Origin: Pelomonas saccharophila_A
GTDB lineage: Bacteria > Pseudomonadota > Gammaproteobacteria > Burkholderiales > Burkholderiaceae_C
DNA: 64,000 nucleotides
Assembly: GCF_031458095.1 (NCBI RefSeq)
Contig: NZ_JAVDXU010000003.1
Location: forward strand, 744,001 to 808,000
Direction of reading: 5' to 3'
In this document: positions 44,752 to 56,415 of the stretch, in pieces
Layout of the letters: the number at the start of each line of letters is the position of its first letter
Numbering within the stretch: the first letter of the stretch is position 1
Translations under genes and position numbers: made by a program
The notes under the pieces: generated by a model
Database searches by the model: none
The model's input: only the letters and a program-made list of their open reading frames with translations
What the model was told of the DNA's origin: nothing

Positions 44752-45792
44752 TCAACGAGGCGGACCGCCGTCGATCTCGCGCAGGAACTCGGCGGCATCC
44801 AGGGGTCGCAGCACGGGCTCTGGTTGGCCGAGGAAGCGGCGCACTGCGCGAGCGATGGAGATGGGCGACTCCGGATCGAAAGTCTCGACCGGGGTGCAGA
44901 TGTCCCGCACGAAATCGCGCTCGCCGGCAATCACCGGCAGGCCGGCCGCGGCGGCTTCGACCAGGGGCAGTCCAAACGACTCCCCCAGCGAAGGGAAGAC
45001 CAGGGCGCGGGCATCGGCGTAGAGCTGCTGAACCTCGGCATGCTTCATGGGCGGCAGGTTCTGGATGTTGAGGCCCTCCGCCCTCGCGGTGGCCAGGAGG
45101 GCTTCACGCAGCACTGCGTCGCGCTCCGTCAAGGTCAGCGCGAGGCTGGGCTTGATGCCCTTTGCCGCCAGAAGGCGCCAGGCATCCACCAACCGCCTGT
45201 GGTTCTTGTGGGGCTGGCCGTCCGCCACGTAGACGAAATCCCAGCGCTTCAGCGGGGCCGCCGGCGCGGGTTCGGACGGTCGCGCCGTCAACGGCAACAT
45301 CCGCTGCGGTGCCTGCGGCCACCAGGCGCGCAAGGCCCGCGCCATGGTGGGACTTTGCACGTAGTAGCAGTCCACCCGCGAACGCCACCAGCGGCTGATC
45401 CATTGCTCGACCCGGTTGCGCAGCCTCACCTTCCAGCCGTACTCATGCAAAGGCACGCCGCCAAGATAGTTGCGGTTCTGCAGATAGAGCAAGGTTGCCG
45501 CCGGCCGCGCCAGCAGGGGCGGCAGCCCGTGGAAGCACAGCACCCTCCGGTGCCGACCCACCGTTGCGGCCAGGCCGACCTCGGCACGCCAGCGCGACGC
45601 CAGCGTGGGCTGCACCCACTGCACGTCGGCCCCCGCGGGCAGACGCAACTGCGCGCGCGCGCGGCCGTCCAGCCAGGCTACCAGCGCGGCCTGCGACGGC
45701 CAGGCATCCAGCAGTTCCTGCAGCAGCACCAGCCCCCCGCCGGTGTGGACATTGGGGGCATACAGGATGAGCGGGGCCGGGAGCGTGACCAT
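44752..45792 (-). CDS. Family 4 (GT-B) glycosyltransferase
   Basis: 346 residues from ATG 45792. N-terminal APNVHTGGGLVLLQELL and the C-terminal donor domain with FVYVADGQPHKNHRRLVDAW, and FPSLGESFGLPLVEAAAAGLPVIAGE (the E-x7-E donor motif) near 285-310. Similar to mannosyl/glucosyl transferases, but sugar unknown. Last gene of the - strand block of three; its 3' end is 3 bases from the stop of the convergent deacetylase gene. Confidence 0.87.
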   Translation of the reverse strand: MVTLPAPLILYAPNVHTGGGLVLLQELLDAWPSQAALVAWLDGRARAQLRLPAGADVQWVQPTLASRWRAEVGLAATVGRHRRVLCFHGLPPLLARPAATLLYLQNRNYLGGVPLHEYGWKVRLRNRVEQWISRWWRSRVDCYYVQSPTMARALRAWWPQAPQRMLPLTARPSEPAPAAPLKRWDFVYVADGQPHKNHRRLVDAWRLLAAKGIKPSLALTLTERDAVLREALLATARAEGLNIQNLPPMKHAEVQQLYADARALVFPSLGESFGLPLVEAAAAGLPVIAGERDFVRDICTPVETFDPESPISIARAVRRFLGQPEPVLRPLDAAEFLREIDGGPPR

Positions 45793-45794
45793 GT

Positions 45795-46715
45795 TCAGGT
45801 GCGACGCAAAGTCGCGCGGCTGCGGTAATACAGGCGCCGCGTGAAACCCACCAGCATCTGCCGCCACAGGCCCGGTTCCAACACCAGGGCGGGCCGCAGT
45901 CCCAACGCCCTGAACAGGCCGCGCAACGCATCCAGGGGCCGGCCCGCCTGGGCATGGTTCCTGGCGGCAATGCTGAAAGCCCGGGCCAACGAGCGGCGCG
46001 CATCCGGTGCCCCGTCGTGGTCTCGCCAGAAGCCTTCGACGACGGCGACGATTTCGTTCGCCCGCTCGGGCGACATGATCTGGAAGGAGGCAGACCCCTC
46101 ATGGATACGGTATTCCGCCAGGCGCTGCGGTACGCGGGCAAAGCCATATCGACGCGAAGCTCGCAACCAGAACTCGAAGTCCGGCACCTGCCGGCGCCGC
46201 ACGTCCCAGCCCCCGGTCGTCTCAAAAACCTCGCGCCGGAAGAAGGTGGCAGGCCCCGGGTGGCAGACCAGGCCCACCTGCATCGCCTGCACGTCAAAGT
46301 CCTCGGCCTGATGCGGCCGGACGCGCCGGCCGTTCGGATCGATCAACCAGCAGTCGCAGTAGGCCACGCCCAGTTCGGGGCGTGCCTGCAGCGTCTCCAC
46401 CATGGTGCGAACCGCGCCGGGGCACAGCAGGTCATCCGAGCTCAGGTAGGCCAGGATCTCACCCCGCGCCATCGCCCAGCCTTTGTTCAGCGTCGCCGCC
46501 TGGCCGGCATTGGGCTGGGTCAGCACCGTCACGCGGCCGGGGTGTTCTGCCGCCACGGCCTGGGCCACCGTCAGGCTGTCATCGCTCGATCCATCGTCGA
46601 TGACGAGGTATTCCAGCGCCGGATAGTCCTGCGCCAGCACGCTCTCCATGGTCGCCCGCAGGAAATTGCCCTGGTTGTAGGCGGGGGTGACGATGGAGAC
46701 GACGGGCAGGGGCAT
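45795..46715 (-). CDS. Family 2 glycosyltransferase
   Basis: 306 residues from ATG 46715. GT2 core: VVSIVTPAYNQGNFLRATMESVLAQDYP, LVIDDGSSDDS, YLSSDDLL with the metal Asp pair, and PDFEFWLRASR for the catalytic base. Related to WcaA/WbbL-like enzymes. Followed 2 bases later by the GT4 gene. The frame is open upstream to 46808, overlapping the flippase gene, but homology starts at MPLPVVSIV. Confidence 0.87.
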   Translation of the reverse strand: MPLPVVSIVTPAYNQGNFLRATMESVLAQDYPALEYLVIDDGSSDDSLTVAQAVAAEHPGRVTVLTQPNAGQAATLNKGWAMARGEILAYLSSDDLLCPGAVRTMVETLQARPELGVAYCDCWLIDPNGRRVRPHQAEDFDVQAMQVGLVCHPGPATFFRREVFETTGGWDVRRRQVPDFEFWLRASRRYGFARVPQRLAEYRIHEGSASFQIMSPERANEIVAVVEGFWRDHDGAPDARRSLARAFSIAARNHAQAGRPLDALRGLFRALGLRPALVLEPGLWRQMLVGFTRRLYYRSRATLRRT

Positions 46716-46755
46716 GAGGGGCGAGAGAAGCGCGCGGATTGTAGGCAGCGCCCCA

Positions 46756-48027
46756 TCAAACGGATGCGCGCCGCGCCTGCCCGCAGAGCCAGAACAAGGC
46801 CGCCGCATCCACGACCATGCGGCCCAGCCAGGCCAGCGCGGCGCCCATCAGCCCCCAGTGCACAGTCAGCAGCCACAGCGCCGCCAGGAACAGCGGCAGC
46901 TCCGCGCAATGCAGCAAAGCGGGCGCGCGGAACCGCCCGGCGCCATGCAGCCAGGTCAACGGCACATGAGCCAGGCAGTTGATGAGGATGCCCACGGCGA
47001 ACACCTGCAGGATGGGCGCACTGTGCCGCGCGAAATCGGCGCCGATCCAGAGCGTCAGCAGCGGCGAAGCGAACAGGCCCAACGCCAGCGTGATGGGGAG
47101 CAGCAGCACCAGCAGCCAGCGGACGGCCCGGTCGTAGAGGGCCCATGCCGCGGCGTCCCGGCGCGCCACCTGGGCCGCGAAGGTCGGGAACAGCACGGCC
47201 GTCAGCGCGCCCGGCACGATCCACAGCTTGGTGACGAGTTCCTGCGGCGTCGCGTAATACGCCACCGCAGCGGCCGACAGCAGCGCACCGATCAGGAAGC
47301 GGTCGACATAGCCCATGAAGGGGCTGACGATGCTGCTGACGGTGAGCCAGCCGCCGGACTTCAGCAGCGGCGACAGCCATTGCACCTGCCAAGCCAGCCG
47401 ACCGCGCAACTGCGGCAGCGCACGCCAGGCCAGCCAGCCATGGACGACGCAGCCGAGCAGACGGCCCAGCGCCAGCGCGATCGTGATGGCGAGCAGGTCG
47501 GGGCCGTGCCAGTGCAGCACTCCCCAGGGCGCGGCGAAGGTCCACAACCCCATGGGTAGGCGCACGGCATTCAATGCCTCGAAGGCATGGCAGGCCTCCA
47601 GCATGCCGCGCAAGCCCGCCGTGACGACGATAAAGGGCAATGACAGCCCCATCACGACGCAGGCGCCGATGACCTCGGAGCGGTCGGGCACCGCCTTCAG
47701 CAGGTCAACGCCCCAGGGCGCCAGCGCGATCATGGCCAGACCGGCGACAGCACCGAACGCTGCCATCAGCAGCAGCGCCGTAGCGCACAGCGGGCCGACA
47801 CCCGACTCATCGCGCCGGTCCAGCAGCACCGCCAGCTGCTGCGTGAGCGCCCGGCCCAGGCCAAGGTCGAACAGTCCGAAATAGCTGGTCGCCGCCCAGA
47901 CCAGGGTCAGCAAGCCGAAGCGCTCGGCGCCCAGGCCCTGAATCAGCGCCGGGATTGAGAACAGCGCCAGCAGCAGCGGCGCACCCAGTCCCAGCAGATT
48001 GAGGAGGGTGTGCTTGGCGAGCTTCAA
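46756..48027 (-). CDS. Second polysaccharide flippase (Wzx/MATE-like)
   Basis: About 423 residues, 12 hydrophobic segments (LNLLGLGAPLLLALFSIPALIQGLGAERFGLLTLVWAATSYFGLFDLGLGRAL at the N terminus). Start is uncertain: no ATG lies in the homologous region, so I place it at a TTG (48027) just before LKLAKHTLL. The frame is open to 48234 but would overlap the divergent gene. Different from the wzx at 31.6 kb; together with the two glycosyltransferases it may handle a second glycan or branch. Confidence 0.75.
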   Translation of the reverse strand: MKLAKHTLLNLLGLGAPLLLALFSIPALIQGLGAERFGLLTLVWAATSYFGLFDLGLGRALTQQLAVLLDRRDESGVGPLCATALLLMAAFGAVAGLAMIALAPWGVDLLKAVPDRSEVIGACVVMGLSLPFIVVTAGLRGMLEACHAFEALNAVRLPMGLWTFAAPWGVLHWHGPDLLAITIALALGRLLGCVVHGWLAWRALPQLRGRLAWQVQWLSPLLKSGGWLTVSSIVSPFMGYVDRFLIGALLSAAAVAYYATPQELVTKLWIVPGALTAVLFPTFAAQVARRDAAAWALYDRAVRWLLVLLLPITLALGLFASPLLTLWIGADFARHSAPILQVFAVGILINCLAHVPLTWLHGAGRFRAPALLHCAELPLFLAALWLLTVHWGLMGAALAWLGRMVVDAAALFWLCGQARRASV

Positions 48028-48129
48028 GAAGTGCGGGCAGGAGGTCGCCGAAGTGGCGCGGGATTGTAGGTCGGCCCCCGGTGCTGCCACCCGGCGGCAG
48101 GGCGGGCCGGCCGCCCTCGGGCGGCATCC

Positions 48130-48135
48130 TAAAAT
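48130..48135 (+). promoter_or_regulatory. Possible -10 box (TAAAAT) for the sulfatase/sulfotransferase unit
   Basis: TAAAAT at 48130-48135, 70 bases before the small-protein ATG, in the gap between the divergent flippase and this operon. No clear -35. Confidence 0.3.
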
Positions 48136-48205
48136 CCGCTGCTGGCCTTCCCGCAAGCGGGACGGCGATGGCGCCCGGCCGATCCGGGCCCTTGAAGAAC
48201 CCGAC

Positions 48206-48424
48206 ATGAAGCCGTCCCTCCCTCTGCTCTGCACGGCCCTGTGCCTGGCGCTGATCAGCCTGCCCGCGCATGCCTATATCGATCCCAACGCCGGCGGCAT
48301 GCTGTTCCAGCTGCTGGCCCCGGTCTTCGCGGGCATCGTCGGCGTCTGGCTGTTCCTGCGCCAGTGGATCAGCGCGGTGGCGCGCCGCATCTGGCGCAAG
48401 CTGACCGGGCGCGGCGCTGAATGA
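48206..48424 (+). CDS. Small exported membrane protein with YIDPNAGG motif (72 residues)
   Basis: Not a named family. Signal peptide at 1-23 (LISLPAHA-YIDPNAGG). The mature N terminus YIDPNAGGMLFQ is followed by one membrane helix (about 33-53) and a basic tail (ARRIWRKLTGRG). This layout, with (A)Y-x-D-P-x-x-G-x-x-x-x-Q right after the cleavage site, is one I associate with other small uncharacterised bacterial proteins, but that recall is unverified. The stop overlaps the next gene as ATGA, so it is coupled to the sulfatase-fold enzyme, likely as a partner or assembly factor (inference). Confidence 0.7.
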   Translation: MKPSLPLLCTALCLALISLPAHAYIDPNAGGMLFQLLAPVFAGIVGVWLFLRQWISAVARRIWRKLTGRGAE

Positions 48425-50385
48425 AGGCCGGCGTCGACGCCGCACGCTCCGCCCCCGAACTGCCTCCAGCACGCTTCGCGGCGTGCTTCTGCACCGCATT
48501 CGCGGCCCTGGGTCTGCTGTGGATGCCCTGGGTGCTGCTGCGCCAGGTGGATGCCTTCCTGGGCTTCCAGACACCGGGGGAACTGGGCCGCGACGTGGCC
48601 CTGGCGTTGCTGCTGCTGACGCTGCCCGCCGCCTTGCTCACGCTGCTCGCCCTCGGCGTCCAGGCGCTGGTGGCGCGGCTGAGGTCGGCCGCTGCGGCGC
48701 GCACGGTTGCCTGGTCCGTCCTGCTGCTGCCGCTGGCCTGGCTGTGCGTCTGGCAGTTCGGTTCCGCCAGCCGGGCCTGGCTGAGCCAGGTGACGGGATC
48801 GGCCCTGACCTTGACCGCCACCGGCCGCCTGCTGGCCCTCGTGGCGCTGCTGGCGATTTCGGTGCTGCTGCTGCGTGGGCAGCGCCTGTCCCGGCTGCTG
48901 GCGCGCATGGCGGCGCTGCTGCGCGGCCTGCATGGCCCGGCCCTGCTGCTGCTCGGCGCTGCGGCGGTGTGGCTGCTGCTGCACCCGCCGCGCCTGATGA
49001 CGCTGACGCCGCCGGCCAGCGGCCCCGTCGGCGCCAAGCGGCCCGACGTCTACCTGATCACCATCGACACCCTCGCGGCAGAGGACGCCGCCGTCTGCGG
49101 CGATGGCCCGACGACGATGCCGCGGCTGCGCGCGCTGGCGGCCCGCGCCAGCTGCTTCGACCGCCACTACGCCAGCAGCAATTTCACGACGCCCAGCACC
49201 GCAACGATGGAGACCGGCGCCCTGCCCTGGACGCATTGGGGCGTGCAGATCGTCGCCAAGATGGCGCTCGGCATGCATGGCCAGACGCTCGCGAGCCAGC
49301 TGCGCGCCCAGGGCTACGAGGCCCATTCGATCAGCGCCAACCTGATGGCCAGCCCCCGCCATCACGGCAGCGACGACGAGTACACGACGCAGACCATCTC
49401 GCCCTCGCCGTCGCTGGGCCTGAAGCCGCGCGTGGCGTTGAGCGCCTTCCCGGATACCACCCTGCCCTTCTGGCTGTCCGGCCTGATCCCGCTGCTGGAC
49501 ACGCTGGACGTGCACCTCTTTCCCGAGCGCAGCCCCTTCGCGCCGGAACACACCTACCAGGCGGCGCGCGCGCTGCTCGAGCGGGCCGCGCAAGGCCAGC
49601 GCCCGCAGTTCATGTGGCTGCACACCCTGCCGCCGCACGACCCCTATCTGCCGCCGCCCAGCACCAAGTACAAGCTGCTGCCGCAGGGCGAACTCGATCG
49701 CTGGTCGCAACTGCTGGGCATGACGCGCTACGTGCCCGACCAGCAGGCCCTGATCGACAAGCACCGGCTGCGCTACCGCGAGGCCATCATGGGTGCCGAT
49801 CAGGCGCTGGGCAGCTTCCTCGATGAACTGGACCGCCGGGGAAAGCTGGACGGCGCCATGGTCATCATCACGGCCGACCATGGCGAGTCCTTCGAGCGCG
49901 GCTATCTCGGCCATGCCGGCGAGTGGCTGCACGAGGCTGTCATCCGCGTGCCCCTGGTCATCAAGCTGCCGGGGCAGAAGGCCGGTCGCGTGGTGCACAC
50001 GCCGGTCAGCCTGGCCGACGTGGTGCCGACTGTCGCCGACGTGCTCGGCCTGCCGCCGCCGCCCGCAGCCGACGGACGCAGCCTCAAGCCGGCGCTGCAG
50101 GGCGATGAATTGGCACAGCAGCCCGTCTTCTCCATGGCCATGGAGCAGCAAAGCCGCTTCCGCCCCTTGCGAGCCGGCCACTACGCCGTCATCGACGGCC
50201 CGCACAAGCTGGTGCTGGATCTCGGCGCCAACAAGACCGAGCTCTACGACCTGGCCGCCGACCCGCACGAGCGCCGCGATCTAAGCGCCACCGACGCCGC
50301 CACGGCGGCGCGGCTGCGCCAGTTGCTGGAGCAGCGTCTCGCTGCAGCCGAGAAGAAGCGCGCCGCGCAGTTCGACAAGCCATGA
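48421..50385 (+). CDS. Membrane-bound sulfatase-fold (alkaline phosphatase superfamily) transferase candidate
   Basis: 654 residues. Five or so hydrophobic segments in the first 190, then a periplasmic sulfatase-like domain: VYLITIDTLAAED (210-222) with the metal Asp216, and ITADHGESFERGYLGHAGEWLHE (about 482-505) with Asp/His ligands. At the nucleophile site the sulfatase motif CxPSRxxxxTG reads TTPSTATMETG (256-266): Cys becomes Thr256 and Arg becomes Thr260. That rules out a formylglycine sulfatase and fits Thr-nucleophile phosphoglycerol or phosphoethanolamine transferases (LtaS/EptA-like architecture). Coupled to a small exported protein before it and a sulfotransferase after it. Donor and acceptor unknown. 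Confidence 0.8.
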   Translation: MKAGVDAARSAPELPPARFAACFCTAFAALGLLWMPWVLLRQVDAFLGFQTPGELGRDVALALLLLTLPAALLTLLALGVQALVARLRSAAAARTVAWSVLLLPLAWLCVWQFGSASRAWLSQVTGSALTLTATGRLLALVALLAISVLLLRGQRLSRLLARMAALLRGLHGPALLLLGAAAVWLLLHPPRLMTLTPPASGPVGAKRPDVYLITIDTLAAEDAAVCGDGPTTMPRLRALAARASCFDRHYASSNFTTPSTATMETGALPWTHWGVQIVAKMALGMHGQTLASQLRAQGYEAHSISANLMASPRHHGSDDEYTTQTISPSPSLGLKPRVALSAFPDTTLPFWLSGLIPLLDTLDVHLFPERSPFAPEHTYQAARALLERAAQGQRPQFMWLHTLPPHDPYLPPPSTKYKLLPQGELDRWSQLLGMTRYVPDQQALIDKHRLRYREAIMGADQALGSFLDELDRRGKLDGAMVIITADHGESFERGYLGHAGEWLHEAVIRVPLVIKLPGQKAGRVVHTPVSLADVVPTVADVLGLPPPPAADGRSLKPALQGDELAQQPVFSMAMEQQSRFRPLRAGHYAVIDGPHKLVLDLGANKTELYDLAADPHERRDLSATDAATAARLRQLLEQRLAAAEKKRAAQFDKP

Positions 50386-51419
50386 GCACGAGCCCCCTGC
50401 ACAGCTTCGATGCCGAGCTGCTGGCCTGGCTGCGTGCGGGCGCCGGCTGGCCGTCGCTGGGTCTGGGCACGCGTGCACAGCTGCGCTGGCGCAGCGCCTG
50501 GGCAACGCTGAACCGGCGCCTGAGCGAGGCCCGCGTTGTCCAGGCCCCACCGCTGGCGCCGCCCCTCTTCATCGTCGGCCCCTGGCGTAGCGGCACGACC
50601 GTCATGCACGAACTGCTGACGGCCGCCACCGCCTGGCCGACGCCGTTGACCTGGCAATGCATGAATGCCACCGCCTTCCAGCTGCTGCCAGCGCCGCCGC
50701 AGAGCATCGGCGTGGCGCGCCCCATGGATGGCCTGGAGATCAGTGCACTGTCACCGCAGGAAGACGAGTTCGCGCTTCTGACCCTGGGTGTGGACTCGGC
50801 CTACCGCGGCTTCCTGATGCCGGAGCGCCTGCCCGAGTTGCTGCACACGCTGGACCCGCGCTACTGGAGCGAGCATGAAGCCGAGTGGCTGCCGCGCTTC
50901 GAGCGCTTCATGGCCGGTGTGCTCGCCTCCAGCGGCCAAGCCGGCCGGCGGCTGATCCTCAAGTCGCCCAACCACAGCTTCCGACTGCCGGCGCTGCTGA
51001 GACGCTTTCCCGAGGCCCAGGTCGTGTGGATGGTGCGGGATGCCGCGACCGTCTTCCATTCCAATCGCAAGATGTGGCAGGCCATGTTCGCGGAGCACCG
51101 GCTGATGGCAGGCAGCGCCGACGGCCTGGACGCCTTCCTGGGTACGGCGCTGCAGGGCTGCGCCCAGGTGCTCAAGCAGTTGCAGGCGGAGCTGCCGCCG
51201 CAACGCTGGATCGCCGTCGAGCAGACGACGCTCGCCGCCGATCCGCAGGCCGTCGTCGCACAGGTGATGCAGCAGCTGGGTCTGCAACCCGCCCCCGGGG
51301 CAGCACTGGAAGCGGCTCTGGCTCGGACCCGCCAGGGGCGCATCGAGCACTACGAGCAGCCGGTACCGGCGTCGGCCACCGCCGGCGTTGCGGCCCTCGA
51401 TGCCGCGCAGGGCGGTTGA
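50382..51419 (+). CDS. PAPS-dependent sulfotransferase family protein
   Basis: 345 residues. The PAPS 5'-phosphosulfate loop is GPWRSGTT at 66-73, and the 3'-phosphate motif is VRDAATVFHSN (about 216-226) preceded by LKSPNHSFRLP. No signal or membrane helix, so it acts in the cytoplasm. It overlaps the sulfatase-fold gene by 4 bases and ends adjacent to the gspF stop with no terminator visible. Probably sulfates a glycan or lipid intermediate made by this locus; the acceptor is not identifiable. Confidence 0.85.
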   Translation: MSTSPLHSFDAELLAWLRAGAGWPSLGLGTRAQLRWRSAWATLNRRLSEARVVQAPPLAPPLFIVGPWRSGTTVMHELLTAATAWPTPLTWQCMNATAFQLLPAPPQSIGVARPMDGLEISALSPQEDEFALLTLGVDSAYRGFLMPERLPELLHTLDPRYWSEHEAEWLPRFERFMAGVLASSGQAGRRLILKSPNHSFRLPALLRRFPEAQVVWMVRDAATVFHSNRKMWQAMFAEHRLMAGSADGLDAFLGTALQGCAQVLKQLQAELPPQRWIAVEQTTLAADPQAVVAQVMQQLGLQPAPGAALEAALARTRQGRIEHYEQPVPASATAGVAALDAAQGG

Positions 51420-52618
51420 TCAGACCAGCGTGTCGAAGCTCGTGATGGCCATCATGACGGCCACCATGACGACGCCGATGACGCCACCGATGATGATGAT
51501 GGCGATGGGCTCGATCAGCCCCAGCATGCGCCGCTGCAGCACGGCGGCCGCGTCGCGCTGGCTGTGCCCGAGGGCCAGCAGCATCTTGGGCAGCTCGCCG
51601 GAACGCTCGCCGACCCGGATGAGGTTGAGCCGGGTACGCGGGAACCAGGCCTGGCTCTCCAGGCCGGCGCTCAGCGTCTGGCCCTGCTGCAGGCCCTTGG
51701 TGGCCCGCTCCAGGCCCGCGCGCAGCACGTTGAGGCGGATGACGTTCTGGGCCAGCTCCATGGCCGTCAGCACCGGGACGCGGTTGGACAGCAGGCTGCC
51801 CAGCACCGTGGCCCAACGGCCGATCTCGGCCTGCACCAGCCAGGGGCCGACGACGGGCACGCGCTGCAGCATCTGCAGCAGGGCCTGGCGGGTGGATTCG
51901 CGTGACAGACTGGTCACGATGAGGGCCACAAGGGCCGCGAGGATGAGCAGGGCCTCGAAGAGATGGCCGCGCACATAGACGCCCGACTCGATGACCCAGC
52001 GCGACAGCTCGGGCACCTGGCGGCTGCCGCGGATGAGGTTGGCGAAGCGCGGCACGACGCCGACGAAGATGAAGAACACAGCCAGCGAGCCGGCACCGAC
52101 GAGCACGCTCGGGTAGATCAGCGCACTGCGCAGATCCTCGTTGGCTTTGCGCGCCAGCTCCATCTGCTCGGCCGACTCCTGCAGAGCGCGGGCGATATCG
52201 CCACTGGCCTCGCCAGCCTGGGCCAGCGCGATGACATAGACCGGCATGCGCAGGGCCTCGATGCGCAGCGCATCCGACAGCCGGCCGCCACCGCGCACCA
52301 GGGTTTCCATCTGCGCCAGGGGCAGGCCCAGGGGCTGGCCTTCATAGGCTTCAGCCAGGCTGGGCAGGGCGTCGCCGAGGTTGACGCCGGCCGCCAGCAG
52401 GGTGGCCAGTTCGCGCAGCAGCACGACCTGATCTGCCAGCTTGATATTGGCCTTGCGGGCGGCCGCACGCCGCGGCGGCGCCGCCGTGCGCGCCTGCAGG
52501 CTGACGGGCGTCATGCCCTGGGCCGCGAGCTTGGACATCGCGTCGGCCTGGTCGGCCGCTTCGAGCTGGCCGCTGTGGGGCTGGCCGGCCGTGTCGCGTG
52601 CGGTGTAGTCGAAGCGCA

Positions 52619-52619
<1 letters not shown>
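51420..52619 (-). CDS. gspF: Type II secretion inner-membrane protein GspF
   Basis: Polytopic platform protein that couples the GspE ATPase to pseudopilus assembly. 399 residues, the family length. Two T2SSF domains (about 70-190 and 270-392), with the hallmarks of membrane segments at ~170-190, ~220-240 and ~370-395, and conserved QAGEASGDIARAL and RVGERSGELPKML. Last gene of the gsp operon; overlaps gspE by one base (TGATG arrangement). Confidence 0.93.
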
Positions 52620-54309
<1,690 letters not shown>

Positions 54310-54313
<4 letters not shown>

Positions 54314-56415
54314 GGCTTCGGCGTGTCGCTGCCCTTGTCGGCCGCAGGCATGCGGGCCCAGTCACCCAGGGTCTTGCGGAAGCTCTCGGTGATGGCCTCG
54401 GCCTCGACGGAATCGTTGGCGATATACGGCGTGATGAGGATGATCATCTCGCGGCGCGACTTCTTGACCACCTGGCTCTTGAACAGGTTGCCCAGCAACG
54501 GGATGTCCTTGAGGAAGGGCACGCCGCTGCCAACATCCGAGGCGGTGCCGTCGATCAGGCCCGCCAGCAGCATGGTGGAGCCATTGCGCAGGGTGAGCTT
54601 GGTTTCGACCTTGCGGGTGGAAATGGTCGGGGTGGTGCCGCTGCCCGCGGCGCTGGACAGGGGCTGGCTGACCTCCTGCGAGATGTCGAGATCGATCTGG
54701 TCACCCGAATGGATGACCGGCTTGATCTTCAGGATGACGCCCGTCGAACGGTACTGGTAGGTGGCCAGCAGCTGGCCGGCGGTGCCGCCCGTACCGGTGT
54801 TGGTGCCGATCTGCGAGCTCAACACCGGCACCTCGTCACCGACCTGGATCAGCGCCGTTTCGCCGTTGCGCGCCATCAGCCGCGGGCTGGACAGGATGGT
54901 GGCGCGGGTGTCGTTGGCCAGCGCGTCGATGGCGATACGGGCCGCCCCGGCACCATTGAGGATCGAGAAGTTGAAGCCCGTACCGCCCGAACTGGAGCCC
55001 GCCGAGACCTTGTAGCCGCCGCCGTTCGCCTGCACGTGGTCGGTCAGCCATTGCACGCCAAGCTGCGCGTTGTTGTCCAACTTCAGCTCGGCCACCGTCA
55101 CTTCGATGAGGGCGGACTTGGTCGGCTTGTCCAGGCTCTGCAACAGCGCGGAGATCTGCCCGAACTCCTCCGGGTTGACCTGGAAGATCAGCGTGTTGGT
55201 GGCCTTGTCGACCACCACGCTGGTCCGGCCGGACGCGCTTGCGGCAGGCGTCGCAGCCGTCGATGCACCGCCCGCTGTCGAGGCGGGCGTGCTGGCGACG
55301 GTGCCGCCGCCGCCCAGCACGCGCTCCAGCGTGAAGGCCAACTGCTCGGCGTCCTTGTGCTTGACGGCGTAGGTGAACAGGTTCTTGCCGATGCCGCGCT
55401 CGTTGGGCTTGTCCAGCGTCCTGGCCCACTCGGCGACATGGGCTGCGACTTTTTCACCCGCTGCAAACACGAAGACCTGGTTCAGGCTCGAGACCGGCAG
55501 CAGGATGATGGGGTTGCGGATGCCCCCATGGGAGACAGGCGAACCGACCGGGTGCACGGCATAGCCCTCCGCGGCCAGCACCTCGGCGAGACGCCGCGCC
55601 AGTTCATCGGCAGAGGAGAAGGCCGGCGTCAGCGTCAGGCTGGTGCGCCCCTTGAGCGCGGGCTGGTCGAGCACCGCCAGCGCCTCAACCGCGGCCTTGA
55701 CGTTGTCGGGATTGCCGCTGATCAGCACCGCGTTGCGGGTCGAATCTTCCTGCACCTTGACGCGATCGCCGAAGAGCGTGCGCAGCCAGTTGCCAACATC
55801 GACCTGGCGTACCGATTCGAGAGGGATGAGCTGGAAGATGGGGCGCAGCGACGCCGGCACCTCGGGGAGGGCCGCGCCATAGCGGATCCCGGGCAGGTCA
55901 CCCAGGTTGGCGTTGTCGGGCACCACACGCACCAGGCCGCCGGCCTCGATCACCGACAGGCCATAACTCTTCAGCAGCAGGCGCACGGCGGTTTCGACCT
56001 GGGCCGCCGTCTGACCATTGCCGGTCTTGAAGGTGACGAGGTCGGGCCGCGCAATGACTGCGGGGTCGACGCTGACGTTCTTTTTCAGCACGTCGGCATA
56101 GACGACCTGGATGAAAGTGGGCAGGGCGACCTGGGCAAGGTTGACCGCTGCGACGACTTCGTCCTGGGGCTGGCTCACCGGCGCCGTGACCGCCAACTTC
56201 GGCGCTTCGATTTCCGGCGCCCTGGGGCCGGTGCTCACGCGCGTGCCGACCCGGTTGCTGCCATCCGCCTGAGGCGCAGCCTCGGTGGTGATGCTGGCCA
56301 GCGGCAGCGGCTTGGGCAGTTGAGGCACCAGCGGTGCGCAGCCGCCGAGGGCGAGCAACGCACCGGCTGCCAGGGCAATCGGTCGCGGCGTCAGGAACAT
56401 TCGGTTTTCATTCAC
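54310..56415 (-). CDS. gspD: Type II secretion outer-membrane secretin GspD
   Basis: Outer-membrane channel. 701 residues from GTG 56415, which has GGAG 9 bases upstream; an ATG at 56400 is the alternative. Lipoprotein signal with lipobox LGGC (Cys26), so it may be self-targeting without a pilotin. N0-N3 domains lie at about 100-440 (with a Ser/Ala/Thr-rich insert near 385-410), followed by the secretin core with VxxLxxIPxLGxLF (LKDIPLLGNLFKSQ) and the C-terminal TPYI motif. Overlaps gspC by 8 bases. Confidence 0.94.

Noticed and set aside
48421..50385. Annotation as a true sulfatase
   Set aside because: The Cys/Ser needed for formylglycine is Thr and the following Arg is Thr, so a hydrolytic sulfatase is unlikely.
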